Positions 8,127-15,371 of a stretch of DNA of 64,000 nt are shown one piece after another. The stretch comes from Psychromicrobium silvestre. GTDB lineage: Bacteria; Actinomycetota; Actinomycetes; Actinomycetales; Micrococcaceae. Numbering within the stretch: the first letter of the stretch is position 1; each line of letters begins with the position of its first letter. The position numbers and the translations under genes are program-made. A model generated the notes under the pieces. The model was not told where the DNA came from and ran no database searches. It saw nothing but the letters and a program-made list of their open reading frames with translations. The DNA lies in assembly GCF_013408295.1 (NCBI RefSeq), contig NZ_JACBYQ010000001.1:124001-188000 (forward strand), written 5' to 3'.

Positions 8127-8990
8127 TTACCGCTCGCGAATCCGATAGCGAGCCGGTGACTCGCCAACTAAGGCAGTGAAGTCGCGGCTGAAGTGAGCCT
8201 GATCGTACCAACCGAGCGAGGTGGCGAGATCCGCTAAGGAACCCTGGTAACCGGCGTCGAGCAGGCTCATCGCGTCATGCAGTCGATAGCGAGCCAGTAC
8301 CCATTTCGGGCCAACACCGACGTATCGCTCGAAGAGTCTTTGCAAGGCCCGGGCGGAGAGGCCATACCGGTTCTCGAGTTGGGATACCTGCACCAGCGAG
8401 CGTTCCGAGAGTATGTCCGCGATGATGGTCAGCAGCTGGTCATAGCGCGGATCTTCGCCGTGCGGCAAGCGGGAGAGTGCCTCGTGCAGCTGGTTGACGG
8501 CGACTTCTGTGCTCATCGGCTCATCGATCTGCATCAGCTTGGTTACTAAATCGGCCGGGAGCTGGTCCTTTGCGGGCAGTGTTCGGTCAGTCCAGGAATG
8601 AGCGCTCATTCCGGTCAGTGCAGCCAAGCCGCCCGGCCTGAATTTCGCCGCGACCACCCGGCCGTGTCCACGCAGCTCCACTTCGAAGCGTTGGGTGACA
8701 ATCCCGGTGAGCACCACTGGATCGTGCACCTCCGGCCGGGTGTTGCCACGTTCGATGCTCAAGGTGCAGGCGGGATGCGGTGCGGTATTGCTGAGGAAAC
8801 TTTTGCCTTCGGGAAGATCCCAGCTGAGCGTCCAGAAGTTCTCCACCCAATTGCCCAGTGGCCCCATGCACTCGTGGCGCTGCAAGGAGGTGAAGGCAGC
8901 AAGTTGCTCTGGCCGCAGCACCCCAGAGTCGCTCGACGTCGGCCGCTCCCGGGCGCGCTCGCCTTCTGTCGCATTTGTCCAAGCCTGCAC
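8127..8990 (-). CDS. AraC-family transcriptional regulator
   Basis: About 287 residues. The C-terminal third holds two HTHs of the AraC type (VSQLENRYGLSARALQRLFERYVG and SLADLATSLGWYDQAHFSRDF), with the PRL-like ending GESPARYR. The N-terminal part (GNWVENFWTLSWDLPEG, FRPGGLAALTG) matches the DUF6597-like sensor common in actinobacterial AraC proteins. The frame stays open to 9077, but that would run across the start of the divergent gene at 9071, so I place the start at a GTG at 8990; other starts are possible. It probably controls the divergent VOC/DUF3224 pair (inference). Confidence 0.78.
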   Translation of the reverse strand: MQAWTNATEGERARERPTSSDSGVLRPEQLAAFTSLQRHECMGPLGNWVENFWTLSWDLPEGKSFLSNTAPHPACTLSIERGNTRPEVHDPVVLTGIVTQRFEVELRGHGRVVAAKFRPGGLAALTGMSAHSWTDRTLPAKDQLPADLVTKLMQIDEPMSTEVAVNQLHEALSRLPHGEDPRYDQLLTIIADILSERSLVQVSQLENRYGLSARALQRLFERYVGVGPKWVLARYRLHDAMSLLDAGYQGSLADLATSLGWYDQAHFSRDFTALVGESPARYRIRER

Positions 8991-9070
8991 AACACCATCG
9001 TAGGCATACTGTTTGTACGACTGTTCTGCAGAGTCCCGAAACAGTCTGGAGCATCGATGAAGGAGCAATA

Positions 9071-9436
9071 ATGACAAGCACTCGGGTGGCTATGGTGAAC
9101 ATAGACTGCGCCGATCCCGCCGCGATGGCGACTTTCTGGTCTGCCGTTCTCGGCTGGGAGATCAGGTATTCGGCCGAAGAGTATTCGGGGTTACAAGGTC
9201 CGGATTATGTACTGGCTTTTGGAAAGATCCCTGATTATCAGCCGCCAGCCTGGCCTAATGAACGCGGCAGCAAGCAATTCCATCTGGATCTGGCGGTGGA
9301 GGACATTGCGGCCGAGGAACAGCGGTGCCTCAGCCTGGGGGCCACGGTGGCATCCGATCAGGAGGAAGGGCAGAGCTGGCGGGTACTGATTGATCCGGGC
9401 GGACACCCCTTCTGCCTGACCAAACCGCAGAACTGA
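9071..9436 (+). CDS. Glyoxalase-fold (VOC) family protein
   Basis: A 121-residue vicinal-oxygen-chelate protein of the small, single-module glyoxalase-like type. It has VAMVNIDCADPAAMATFWSAVL at the N-terminus, KQFHLDLAVEDI in the middle, and WRVLIDPGGHPFCLT near the end. These proteins bind small hydrophobic or electrophilic ligands and may give drug or aldehyde tolerance. The start at 9071 has AAGGAG at a good distance. It is divergent from the AraC gene and followed after 12 bp by a DUF3224 gene, so the two are likely one transcript. Confidence 0.85.
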   Translation: MTSTRVAMVNIDCADPAAMATFWSAVLGWEIRYSAEEYSGLQGPDYVLAFGKIPDYQPPAWPNERGSKQFHLDLAVEDIAAEEQRCLSLGATVASDQEEGQSWRVLIDPGGHPFCLTKPQN

Positions 9437-9448
9437 GAGTAGCCAAGG

Positions 9449-9847
9449 ATGATTAGCGAAAGCATTTTCACGGTGTCGGATTTCACCCCGGTGGACACCG
9501 TCACCGAAATTGTCAGTGCCCTGCCAGCGGGCTACGCCCGGATGAATAAGACCTACTCGGGGGAGGTGGTTGGGCGCAGCATCACACAATTCACCAGTGC
9601 CTTCGATCAGGATTCCGGTACCGGCAGCTACTTCGCCCTGGAAACGTTCGAGGGCACGGTGGCGGGCAAATCTGGTGTCTTTGCCTTTTTGCACAGCGCT
9701 TCCACTACCGGTTCGGACCGCTCGGACGAATTCAGCCTGATCGTGCCGCATAGCGGGACCGGGGAGCTGACGGGAATCGCGGGCAACGTGCAACTGATCA
9801 TTGACGACGACGGCACGCACCGAATGATTTTCGACTACACGCTCTGA
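9449..9847 (+). CDS. DUF3224 domain protein
   Basis: A 132-residue protein matching the DUF3224 family: an all-beta fold with the conserved ALETFEGTVAGKSGVFAF core and the late segment SGTGELTGIAGNVQL. Members are small barrel proteins related to allene-oxide-cyclase-like folds and their function is not known. It closely follows the VOC gene and is probably co-transcribed with it. There is no signal peptide, so it is cytoplasmic. Confidence 0.8.
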   Translation: MISESIFTVSDFTPVDTVTEIVSALPAGYARMNKTYSGEVVGRSITQFTSAFDQDSGTGSYFALETFEGTVAGKSGVFAFLHSASTTGSDRSDEFSLIVPHSGTGELTGIAGNVQLIIDDDGTHRMIFDYTL

Positions 9848-10059
9848 GTGGGCTGGTTCAGTGTCCTTCCTTTCGTCGAGTGTGGGGGTCTGCATGTTTT
9901 GGGTGTTGTTGAGCGTGTAGATCTCCATACTCGATGTGGGTGTTTGGGTTGTTTGTGGTGTTTTGGGGTGGGGTTGTTTTCTGTCTATCGTTTTTATATT
10001 CTTAATGGACTTTGCGGTTTCGGATCAGCCGGCACCCGCTGAATCCTTGGGAGTTTGTG
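9848..10059 (+). promoter_or_regulatory. GT-rich intergenic segment with probable promoter for the WXG100 cassette
   Basis: This 212-bp gap has a marked G+T bias on the plus strand, unlike its flanks. Near its end TTGTTT (9974-9979) and TATTCT (9997-10002) are 17 bp apart and could be the -35 and -10 of the cassette promoter. No open frame in it looks coding. The promoter call rests on the two hexamers only. Confidence 0.4.
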
Positions 10060-10356
10060 ATGGCGAATTTGAAGGTTTCGTATGGTGAGTTGGATGCTGC
10101 CGGTACGCAGTTAGATAACGGGCGGGCTGATCTGGAAGGGAAGCTCTCTGAGTTACAGCGTCAGATCCAGTCCCTAGTCGCGTCGGGGTATGTGACGGAC
10201 TCTTCCTCGAAAGCGTTCGAAGCCGAGTATGCCCAGTTCACTCACGGTGCACAGCAAGCCGTTAGCGGTCTGGAAGGTCTTGCCGCGTATCTACGTCATG
10301 CCTCCCAGACCCTGGAATCCACCGATCAACACCTCGCCTCCAAGCTCGGCAAATAA
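10060..10356 (+). CDS. WXG100-family type VII secretion target
   Basis: A 98-residue protein with no signal peptide, predicted as two helices joined by the turn SGYVTDSSSKAFEAEYAQF. This is the form of the WXG turn seen in many actinobacterial WXG100 proteins, where the Trp is replaced. Such proteins are secreted by ESX/type VII systems or act as partners of a larger effector. The ATG at 10060 has GGAG at a suitable distance. It leads a four- or five-gene cassette; no ESX core gene lies in the window, so the secretion apparatus must be elsewhere. Confidence 0.82.
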   Translation: MANLKVSYGELDAAGTQLDNGRADLEGKLSELQRQIQSLVASGYVTDSSSKAFEAEYAQFTHGAQQAVSGLEGLAAYLRHASQTLESTDQHLASKLGK

Positions 10357-10394
10357 GAGAACCACCTCTAGTTCACGAGAAGGGGTGGTGATGG

Positions 10395-10670
10395 GTGGCT
10401 GTTCTTCAGGTTCAATACCAGGCGTTTCATGCTGCTAGTGCTGCCCTGTCCTTAGTGAGTCATGAGGTGGATGCGGCTGGTCCCGCAGTGACCGGCGATG
10501 TGGGACATGCCCTCTTGAGGGAGGCTAGTGAAACGTTCACTAAGGTTTGGGACCAGGACGGACCGAAACTGGCTGACGCGATCACTTCCGATAGTCAGCA
10601 GACTCACGACACAGCAGCACAATTCGCGCAGGTCGATGCGATGCTCAGTGGACAAGTAAAGGGGAAATGA
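10395..10670 (+). CDS. Small helical WXG100-like partner protein
   Basis: A 91-residue, all-helical, acidic/Gln-rich protein (VQYQAFHAASAALSLVSHEVD, DSQQTHDTAAQFAQVD). Size, position and lack of a signal peptide fit a WXG100/ESAT-6-like partner although the WXG turn itself is not clear. The GTG start at 10395 follows AAGGGG. Its TGA overlaps the ATG of the next gene by four bases, indicating translational coupling and a likely complex with the large hydrolase. The family assignment is an inference from context and shape. Confidence 0.65.
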   Translation: MAVLQVQYQAFHAASAALSLVSHEVDAAGPAVTGDVGHALLREASETFTKVWDQDGPKLADAITSDSQQTHDTAAQFAQVDAMLSGQVKGK

Positions 10671-12766
10671 TGGGCAGAGGCGGTGATTGGTCGCTGCTCG
10701 GCGGCTCAGACCCAGCCCCAGGGTGTGTGGAGGACGTTCAACGGATCTCGATGAACTGGGGAGATAAAGCCGGGAAACTCTCCGACGCCCAGAACCTGTT
10801 AGAACGCACTCATGTTGCTGGTTCCGGGGCTTCCGTGGAGGCGGCCCGGACGTTACTGGCCCGTGATGGGGCGTTACTGAAAGTTTATGGTCAGGGCTGT
10901 GAGAACCTTGCGAACGGCTATAAGTCCTGGACTGCCAGCCTGCAAAGTTTTCAGGATGAAGCCGACCGACTCCTGACCCAAGCACACCAAGCTAATGACG
11001 ACCTCAATCAAGGGCATGCGCTGGTTGAGGCGGGCAAGCAGGAACGCATCGAAGACGCCGCGAAACGCTCCCTACCGGAAGCCATCACTGAAGCCGCGAT
11101 AGAAACCATCCTGCCCGGTCTGGCACAAATCTTTTCGGATACTCGCGGGCAATACATGATCAATGACGCCCAGCAACGCCTCGATCACCTCAACCACCAA
11201 GCCGATGACCTCCGGGAACGCTACAAAGCCGAAGGGGACCGGATCGCTACCACTACCGCTTTCGTTACCAGCCCCGCCGCAGCAGCCTACAAAGCCGGAC
11301 TCGACAATAACATCCCGATCGGACCCGGCTCTTTAGCAGCCCTGATACACCAGGACAAAAACCCGAAACTCACCAAACTCGATGCTTTACGCAAAGAACT
11401 CGACAGCGGCAACTCCACCCACCGCCAGGAATACCTCAACCAACTCGGCAACCTCACCCCAGAACAACTCGTGCTGTACGGGCTGATGAACCCAGGGCAA
11501 GCAAGGAATCCCTTGGTAGTGAATCCGGGGGAGAATGTCAACGCCGTAAAGAGTTGGTGGTCGGGACTGGACGAAGCCAAGAGAAATCTGCTGATCGCCA
11601 CGATGCCTGGAATTGTTGGCAACCTCAACGGCATCCCCTATGCGGACCGAGGCAGGGCTAATAAAACGAATATTGAGCTAATAGACGCCGATCCGGGGAC
11701 TAGTCCGGAGGTCCATACCGCGATCCAAAAAATCAAGGACGCCCTCAAAATCCCCGATAAGCAGGGCGCGCTGCGATCGCTGATTTCCTTTGACCTGAAC
11801 AACGGCAAGCCGCTCGGAGCGATAGCCATTGGGAATATGGACAAGGCGAAGAACGTGACCTGGAATGTGCCCGGTATGGGAACCACTCTTTCGGACGGCA
11901 TTGAGTCATGGACTAAATCGGCCCAGGATCTCTATAAAGGTCAGTATGCGGCAATGGGGTATGAGGCAAGAAAGCAGGGAGTCGTTGTCGTGTCCTGGGT
12001 TGGATACGAGACTCCGGATAAACCTCCCAGTTCTGCTGTGCTGTCCATGAGCGCCGCCAATACCGGTGCGGAAAAGCTGCAAATTGCGCTCGATGGCTTT
12101 CAAGATACTCGTGGGCCGGGCAGTGGCTATCACCTCAATGTGGTGGCGCATTCCTATGGCACCACGACCAGTTCCGTTGCTCTTACGCACACTAAATACC
12201 CGGTCGATACCGTCTGTTTCTTCGGCTCCGCAGGCATCGACCCCACCCAAGTGCCTCAGGCGAGCCTTATGCACGTCGCCCATCCTGGTGGACAGCCTGC
12301 CGTTTACGTCACCCACGCCGGCGGCGACAATGTTGCACCGCTCGGGATCTATGGCTCCCAATTGGGTATCTGGTCTCCGCCGCTGGAAGCCCTCAATGGT
12401 GGCAATATCCATCCGCGGTTCGATCCCACCGAGGCTTGGTTTGGGGCGCATACCTTCTCTTCCGAGGGTGGTTATGATGCTGACGGAACTCCCTATTATG
12501 CAGTAAACGGCCATGATGCGAACGGCCCCAAGGATAGTCAGGAGCTCTTTTTTGCCAGCAAAGAACACGGCTATCTCGATCTCAAAACAGAGTCTGCCCA
12601 CAACATCGCCCTCATTACTACAGGCCAAGAAGACAAAATTCAGCCACTGATACCGTTGACGGAAAAATACATCGATACCGGTCACGGGCTGATCGATCAA
12701 GGCCCGGACGAGACTCATCAATCGCCGGAACAACTTAAGGGCAAGATTCCACGGAAGGTGCCATGA
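10667..12766 (+). CDS. Large WXG-like/DUF1023-type alpha/beta hydrolase, candidate type VII effector
   Basis: A 699-residue protein with no signal peptide. Residues about 15-220 are long helices of the kind that mimic WXG100 proteins at the head of type VII substrates. Residues about 340-630 resemble the actinobacterial DUF1023 alpha/beta hydrolase: NLNGIPYADRGRANK, VVVVSWVGYETP, the nucleophile elbow VVAHSYGTTTS and a likely acid/base region THAGGDNVAPLG. The start overlaps the preceding gene and its own TGA overlaps the next lipoprotein, so the four genes are tightly coupled. A secreted lipid- or wall-active enzyme is likely. Whether it is a toxin in the sense of interbacterial effectors is inference. 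Confidence 0.75.
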   Translation: MMGRGGDWSLLGGSDPAPGCVEDVQRISMNWGDKAGKLSDAQNLLERTHVAGSGASVEAARTLLARDGALLKVYGQGCENLANGYKSWTASLQSFQDEADRLLTQAHQANDDLNQGHALVEAGKQERIEDAAKRSLPEAITEAAIETILPGLAQIFSDTRGQYMINDAQQRLDHLNHQADDLRERYKAEGDRIATTTAFVTSPAAAAYKAGLDNNIPIGPGSLAALIHQDKNPKLTKLDALRKELDSGNSTHRQEYLNQLGNLTPEQLVLYGLMNPGQARNPLVVNPGENVNAVKSWWSGLDEAKRNLLIATMPGIVGNLNGIPYADRGRANKTNIELIDADPGTSPEVHTAIQKIKDALKIPDKQGALRSLISFDLNNGKPLGAIAIGNMDKAKNVTWNVPGMGTTLSDGIESWTKSAQDLYKGQYAAMGYEARKQGVVVVSWVGYETPDKPPSSAVLSMSAANTGAEKLQIALDGFQDTRGPGSGYHLNVVAHSYGTTTSSVALTHTKYPVDTVCFFGSAGIDPTQVPQASLMHVAHPGGQPAVYVTHAGGDNVAPLGIYGSQLGIWSPPLEALNGGNIHPRFDPTEAWFGAHTFSSEGGYDADGTPYYAVNGHDANGPKDSQELFFASKEHGYLDLKTESAHNIALITTGQEDKIQPLIPLTEKYIDTGHGLIDQGPDETHQSPEQLKGKIPRKVP

Positions 12767-13371
12767 AAACTAGCTATGTTCGAAAACGACTCTTCCGCGG
12801 CGGGGTGACCCTATTGTGTATCGCTTCCCTGGTATTACTCAGTGGCTGCGGACTATGGAATTCCGGAGCAGGAACGGATGGCGGAGGGAATATGGAAACA
12901 CGCAGCGCTAAGGTGGTTTTTCAGGACTTCCTGGACACTATGGACGATACTGTGAGGCATTCTGGTACAGAGTTCTCCACCTGGGACAAGGGGGATATTG
13001 CAGGTTATAACGCTGAGGCTTGCGGCATTAAGAGTCAAGAAGATGGCAGGCAATACACTAGCCAGATCGTCGGTGGGCGAGTGGCGAATCCTGATCTGGC
13101 TATTCAGCAGATGAAGGCTTATTGGGAGTCTAAAGGTTACGTTATTGAATCTATTTTCACTAACATGGGCGATAACGTCACCGGGCGTCAGATTAATGCA
13201 ACGAGTCCGACGGGTATTCTTGTTCAATTCACTCCCGCCAAGGAAGCGGAGAGCGTGATCAATGTGCAAAGTGATTGCACTCTCGATCCGCTGGCTGCGG
13301 AAACCACCACCGAGACCATTCCACTAGGTGCACCGGCAACACCTAGTGGAACTTCCACCAAGACCCCGTAG
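12763..13371 (+). CDS. Lipoprotein, first of two tandem paralogues
   Basis: A 202-residue lipoprotein. A basic n-region and hydrophobic stretch end in the lipobox LLSGC near residue 29. The mature part holds AKVVFQDFLDTMDD, ACGIKSQEDGRQY, and the block MKAYWESKGYVIESIFTNMG shared with the next gene. Its ATG overlaps the stop of the hydrolase gene, so it belongs to the same operon, as an immunity-like or partner lipoprotein would. It carries about 15 residues at the C-terminus (LGAPATPSGTSTKTP) that the paralogue lacks. No known function is recognised. Confidence 0.75.
   Translation: MKTSYVRKRLFRGGVTLLCIASLVLLSGCGLWNSGAGTDGGGNMETRSAKVVFQDFLDTMDDTVRHSGTEFSTWDKGDIAGYNAEACGIKSQEDGRQYTSQIVGGRVANPDLAIQQMKAYWESKGYVIESIFTNMGDNVTGRQINATSPTGILVQFTPAKEAESVINVQSDCTLDPLAAETTTETIPLGAPATPSGTSTKTP
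13340..13349. repeat. Right arm of 10-bp inverted repeat at the gene end
   Basis: CCACTAGGTG (13321-13330) and CACCTAGTGG (13340-13349) form a perfect 10-bp stem with a 9-base loop inside the last codons of the first lipoprotein gene. It lies exactly where the second paralogue stops. It may act as an attenuator between the two lipoprotein genes or be a small insertion. Confidence 0.5.
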
Positions 13372-13398
13372 TTCGGAGTCCTGGGAGATGAGGAGTCT

Positions 13399-14022
13399 GT
13401 GCCAGTGATGAGCGGGCTGTTTGCCTTGAACGGGATGCCGGATCGACACCGCGAACCGGCCTCGCCTCGCGGCCGGTGCAAGACTCGAGCCACCTCGGGG
13501 ACAGGCTTAGCCCTCGTCGGTGTGTTGGTGTTCTTGGCCACCTCCTTAGTGGGGTGTACGACGAGTTCTGTCGACCCGGGATATCCCTTCGATGGAACCC
13601 GCAGCGCGAAGGTGGTTTTTCAGGACTTCCTGGACACTATGGACGATATTGTGAAGCATTCTGGCACGACGTTCGCTGATTGGGATCGACAGGATGTCAC
13701 GGGCTACGTTGCCGAGGGCTGCGGTGTTAGAAACCAGGAAGATGGGCGACTATATGGACGTCAGATCGTCGGTGGGCGAGTGGTGAATCCCGATCTAGCT
13801 GTTCAGCAGATGAAAGCCTATTGGGAATCCAAGGGCTACGTTATTGAATCTATTTTCACTAACATGGGTGGCAACACCACAGGTCGACAGATTAATGCAA
13901 CAAGTCCAACAGGGGTTTCAGTGCAGTTCACTCCAGGAAAGACCAGAAGCACGATCAATGTGCAAAGTGACTGCACTCTCGACCCACTGGCCAACGAAAC
14001 CACCACTAAGATCATTCCCTAA
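13399..14022 (+). CDS. Lipoprotein, second of two tandem paralogues
   Basis: A 207-residue paralogue of the preceding lipoprotein, with homologous positions offset by exactly 700 bp. The n-region is long and Arg-rich, the hydrophobic segment ALVGVLVFLATSLVGC ends in a lipobox Cys, and the mature domain repeats the AKVVFQDFLDTMDD, GCGVRNQEDGRLYGRQIVGG and WESKGYVIESIFTNMGG blocks. The GTG at 13399 follows AGGAG closely; GTG at 13405 or ATG at 13408 are alternatives. Stretches of nearly 40 identical bases shared with the first copy, separated by diverged stretches, suggest recent exchange between them. The function is unknown. Confidence 0.72.
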   Translation: MPVMSGLFALNGMPDRHREPASPRGRCKTRATSGTGLALVGVLVFLATSLVGCTTSSVDPGYPFDGTRSAKVVFQDFLDTMDDIVKHSGTTFADWDRQDVTGYVAEGCGVRNQEDGRLYGRQIVGGRVVNPDLAVQQMKAYWESKGYVIESIFTNMGGNTTGRQINATSPTGVSVQFTPGKTRSTINVQSDCTLDPLANETTTKIIP

Positions 14023-14060
14023 GCGGCTTTAGGTTGAGCTAAGCCCGCGAGCCCTCACGG

Positions 14061-14876
14061 CTAGCTGCCTTCAGTGAGCCAATCCTCTAGCAGAGCCAGG
14101 AAATCGGCGGGGCGTTCCATCGACGGCAGGTGCGCAGTATCCGACCACCGGACCAGTCGAGCATTCGGAATCTCGGTAGACACCCGTTCTGCGGCCCGGT
14201 GAATCGCCTCCAGATCGAGCTCACCCAGCAAAACTAGAGTGCGCGAGCGAACCTCCGTCAGCCGATCGAGTGCCGCTGGCTTCAACTCCACTTCTTCGAG
14301 GTCATCCCAATCCGCCGTCAGTTCGAAGGCGCGACGCTGCATCCGTCCGACTAGCTCGCGTACCTCCGGGGCGACTCGTCTGGCCGGTTGCCGGGGGCCA
14401 TCTACCCAGTAGCGAAGATTCGCTTCGACGGCGGCATTCAGATCGTCCTTGACCAGAGCAGTCCGTTCGGCCTCGAAAAACGATTGCAGGTCCGGCGTCA
14501 GTTCGGGCATCAGGGATCCGCCGGGCGCGCTGAGCAGTAGTGATTCCACCAGCGCGGGCTTGCTCAGCGCCAGTTCCACAGCAACTCCGGCTCCGTAGGA
14601 AGCGCCGACCAGGTGGCAGTGTTCGATACCGAGCTCGCTCAGCGAACCGAGTACATCGTCAACGGGGGAGAGCTGGCCCTCCGGAGGTGCTACGGAGCCG
14701 CCGAACCCCCGCAGATCGAGGCGAAGAACGTCTCGGGTAGCACTCAGGGCGGGCCACAGCTCTTCCCACATTCGGCGATCCGCCACCCCGGCGTGGATCA
14801 GCACGAGGGGCACTCTGCTCGCGGGCCCGGCTCGGTCGTAGGCGATCCCAGTGGAAGTGCGGGCATCCGGTGGCAC
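14061..14876 (-). CDS. Alpha/beta hydrolase
   Basis: A 271-residue alpha/beta hydrolase of the general haloperoxidase/epoxide-hydrolase-like fold. It has LVLIHAGVADRRMWEE, DLRGFGGS, the nucleophile elbow GASYGAG and a terminal SDTAHLPSMERP with the likely catalytic His. The oxyanion motif is HAG rather than HGG. The GTG at 14876 is chosen because AGGAG lies four bases before it; the frame can be extended to 14984 but without a ribosome site. It is convergent with the lipoprotein operon. The substrate is unknown. Confidence 0.8.
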   Translation of the reverse strand: MPPDARTSTGIAYDRAGPASRVPLVLIHAGVADRRMWEELWPALSATRDVLRLDLRGFGGSVAPPEGQLSPVDDVLGSLSELGIEHCHLVGASYGAGVAVELALSKPALVESLLLSAPGGSLMPELTPDLQSFFEAERTALVKDDLNAAVEANLRYWVDGPRQPARRVAPEVRELVGRMQRRAFELTADWDDLEEVELKPAALDRLTEVRSRTLVLLGELDLEAIHRAAERVSTEIPNARLVRWSDTAHLPSMERPADFLALLEDWLTEGS

Positions 14877-15026
14877 GAAACTCCTCTCGTAAATGCAAAT
14901 AGCTGCTGAATCCGGGCCGCTGCTTAGCAACCAGTGCTCAGCGTTTACTGCGCATAGCGGCGATGACCGCCACTGGGCCGCCATCCGGTGCGCTGCCCGA
15001 GGCTAGGGCCTGATATTCGGCTGAAC

Positions 15027-15371
15027 CTACGCCGTACAAGCCACTCGACCGTCATGGTCAGCATGGATTCCCCAACCATATCGTTTTGCCAGATCGCTGG
15101 AGCGCAGGCAGGGCTGGCCCTTGGCGTAGAACTCGGCCCAAGCCCGCTCCCGTTCCGCCTCCGGGATGTCTCGACGATCGGCCCAGACGGTGAAGATGAC
15201 CTCCGAGGAACGCCAACGATAGGGCTGCCGGAAGATCATTTCAAAACTTGCCGAAGACACGGTCTCCTTACCGGCTCGCAGCGGTGGTTCGCTGGCGCTA
15301 CTCGCGCCGCTATCCGGGGCCACGGTAATGAAGGTGTCGAAGTAATCGACGCTTTCCGGTTCAGTTTCCAC
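15027..15371 (-). CDS. DUF6157 family protein
   Basis: A 114-residue protein with the pattern of DUF6157: VDYFDTFITVAPD at the start, the beta-rich RSSEVIFTVWADRRDIP in the middle, and FYAKGQPCLRSSDLAKRYGWGI near the end. It is a small cytoplasmic protein of unknown role. The GTG at 15371 overlaps the stop of the hexosaminidase gene by 11 bases and has a purine-rich site upstream, so the two are translationally coupled and belong to one operon. Confidence 0.75.
   Translation of the reverse strand: METEPESVDYFDTFITVAPDSGASSASEPPLRAGKETVSSASFEMIFRQPYRWRSSEVIFTVWADRRDIPEAERERAWAEFYAKGQPCLRSSDLAKRYGWGIHADHDGRVACTA

Noticed and set aside
8991-9077. Longer N-terminus of the AraC gene
   Set aside because: The frame is open, but it would overlap the start codon and ribosome site of the divergent VOC gene, and the added residues do not look like part of the domain.
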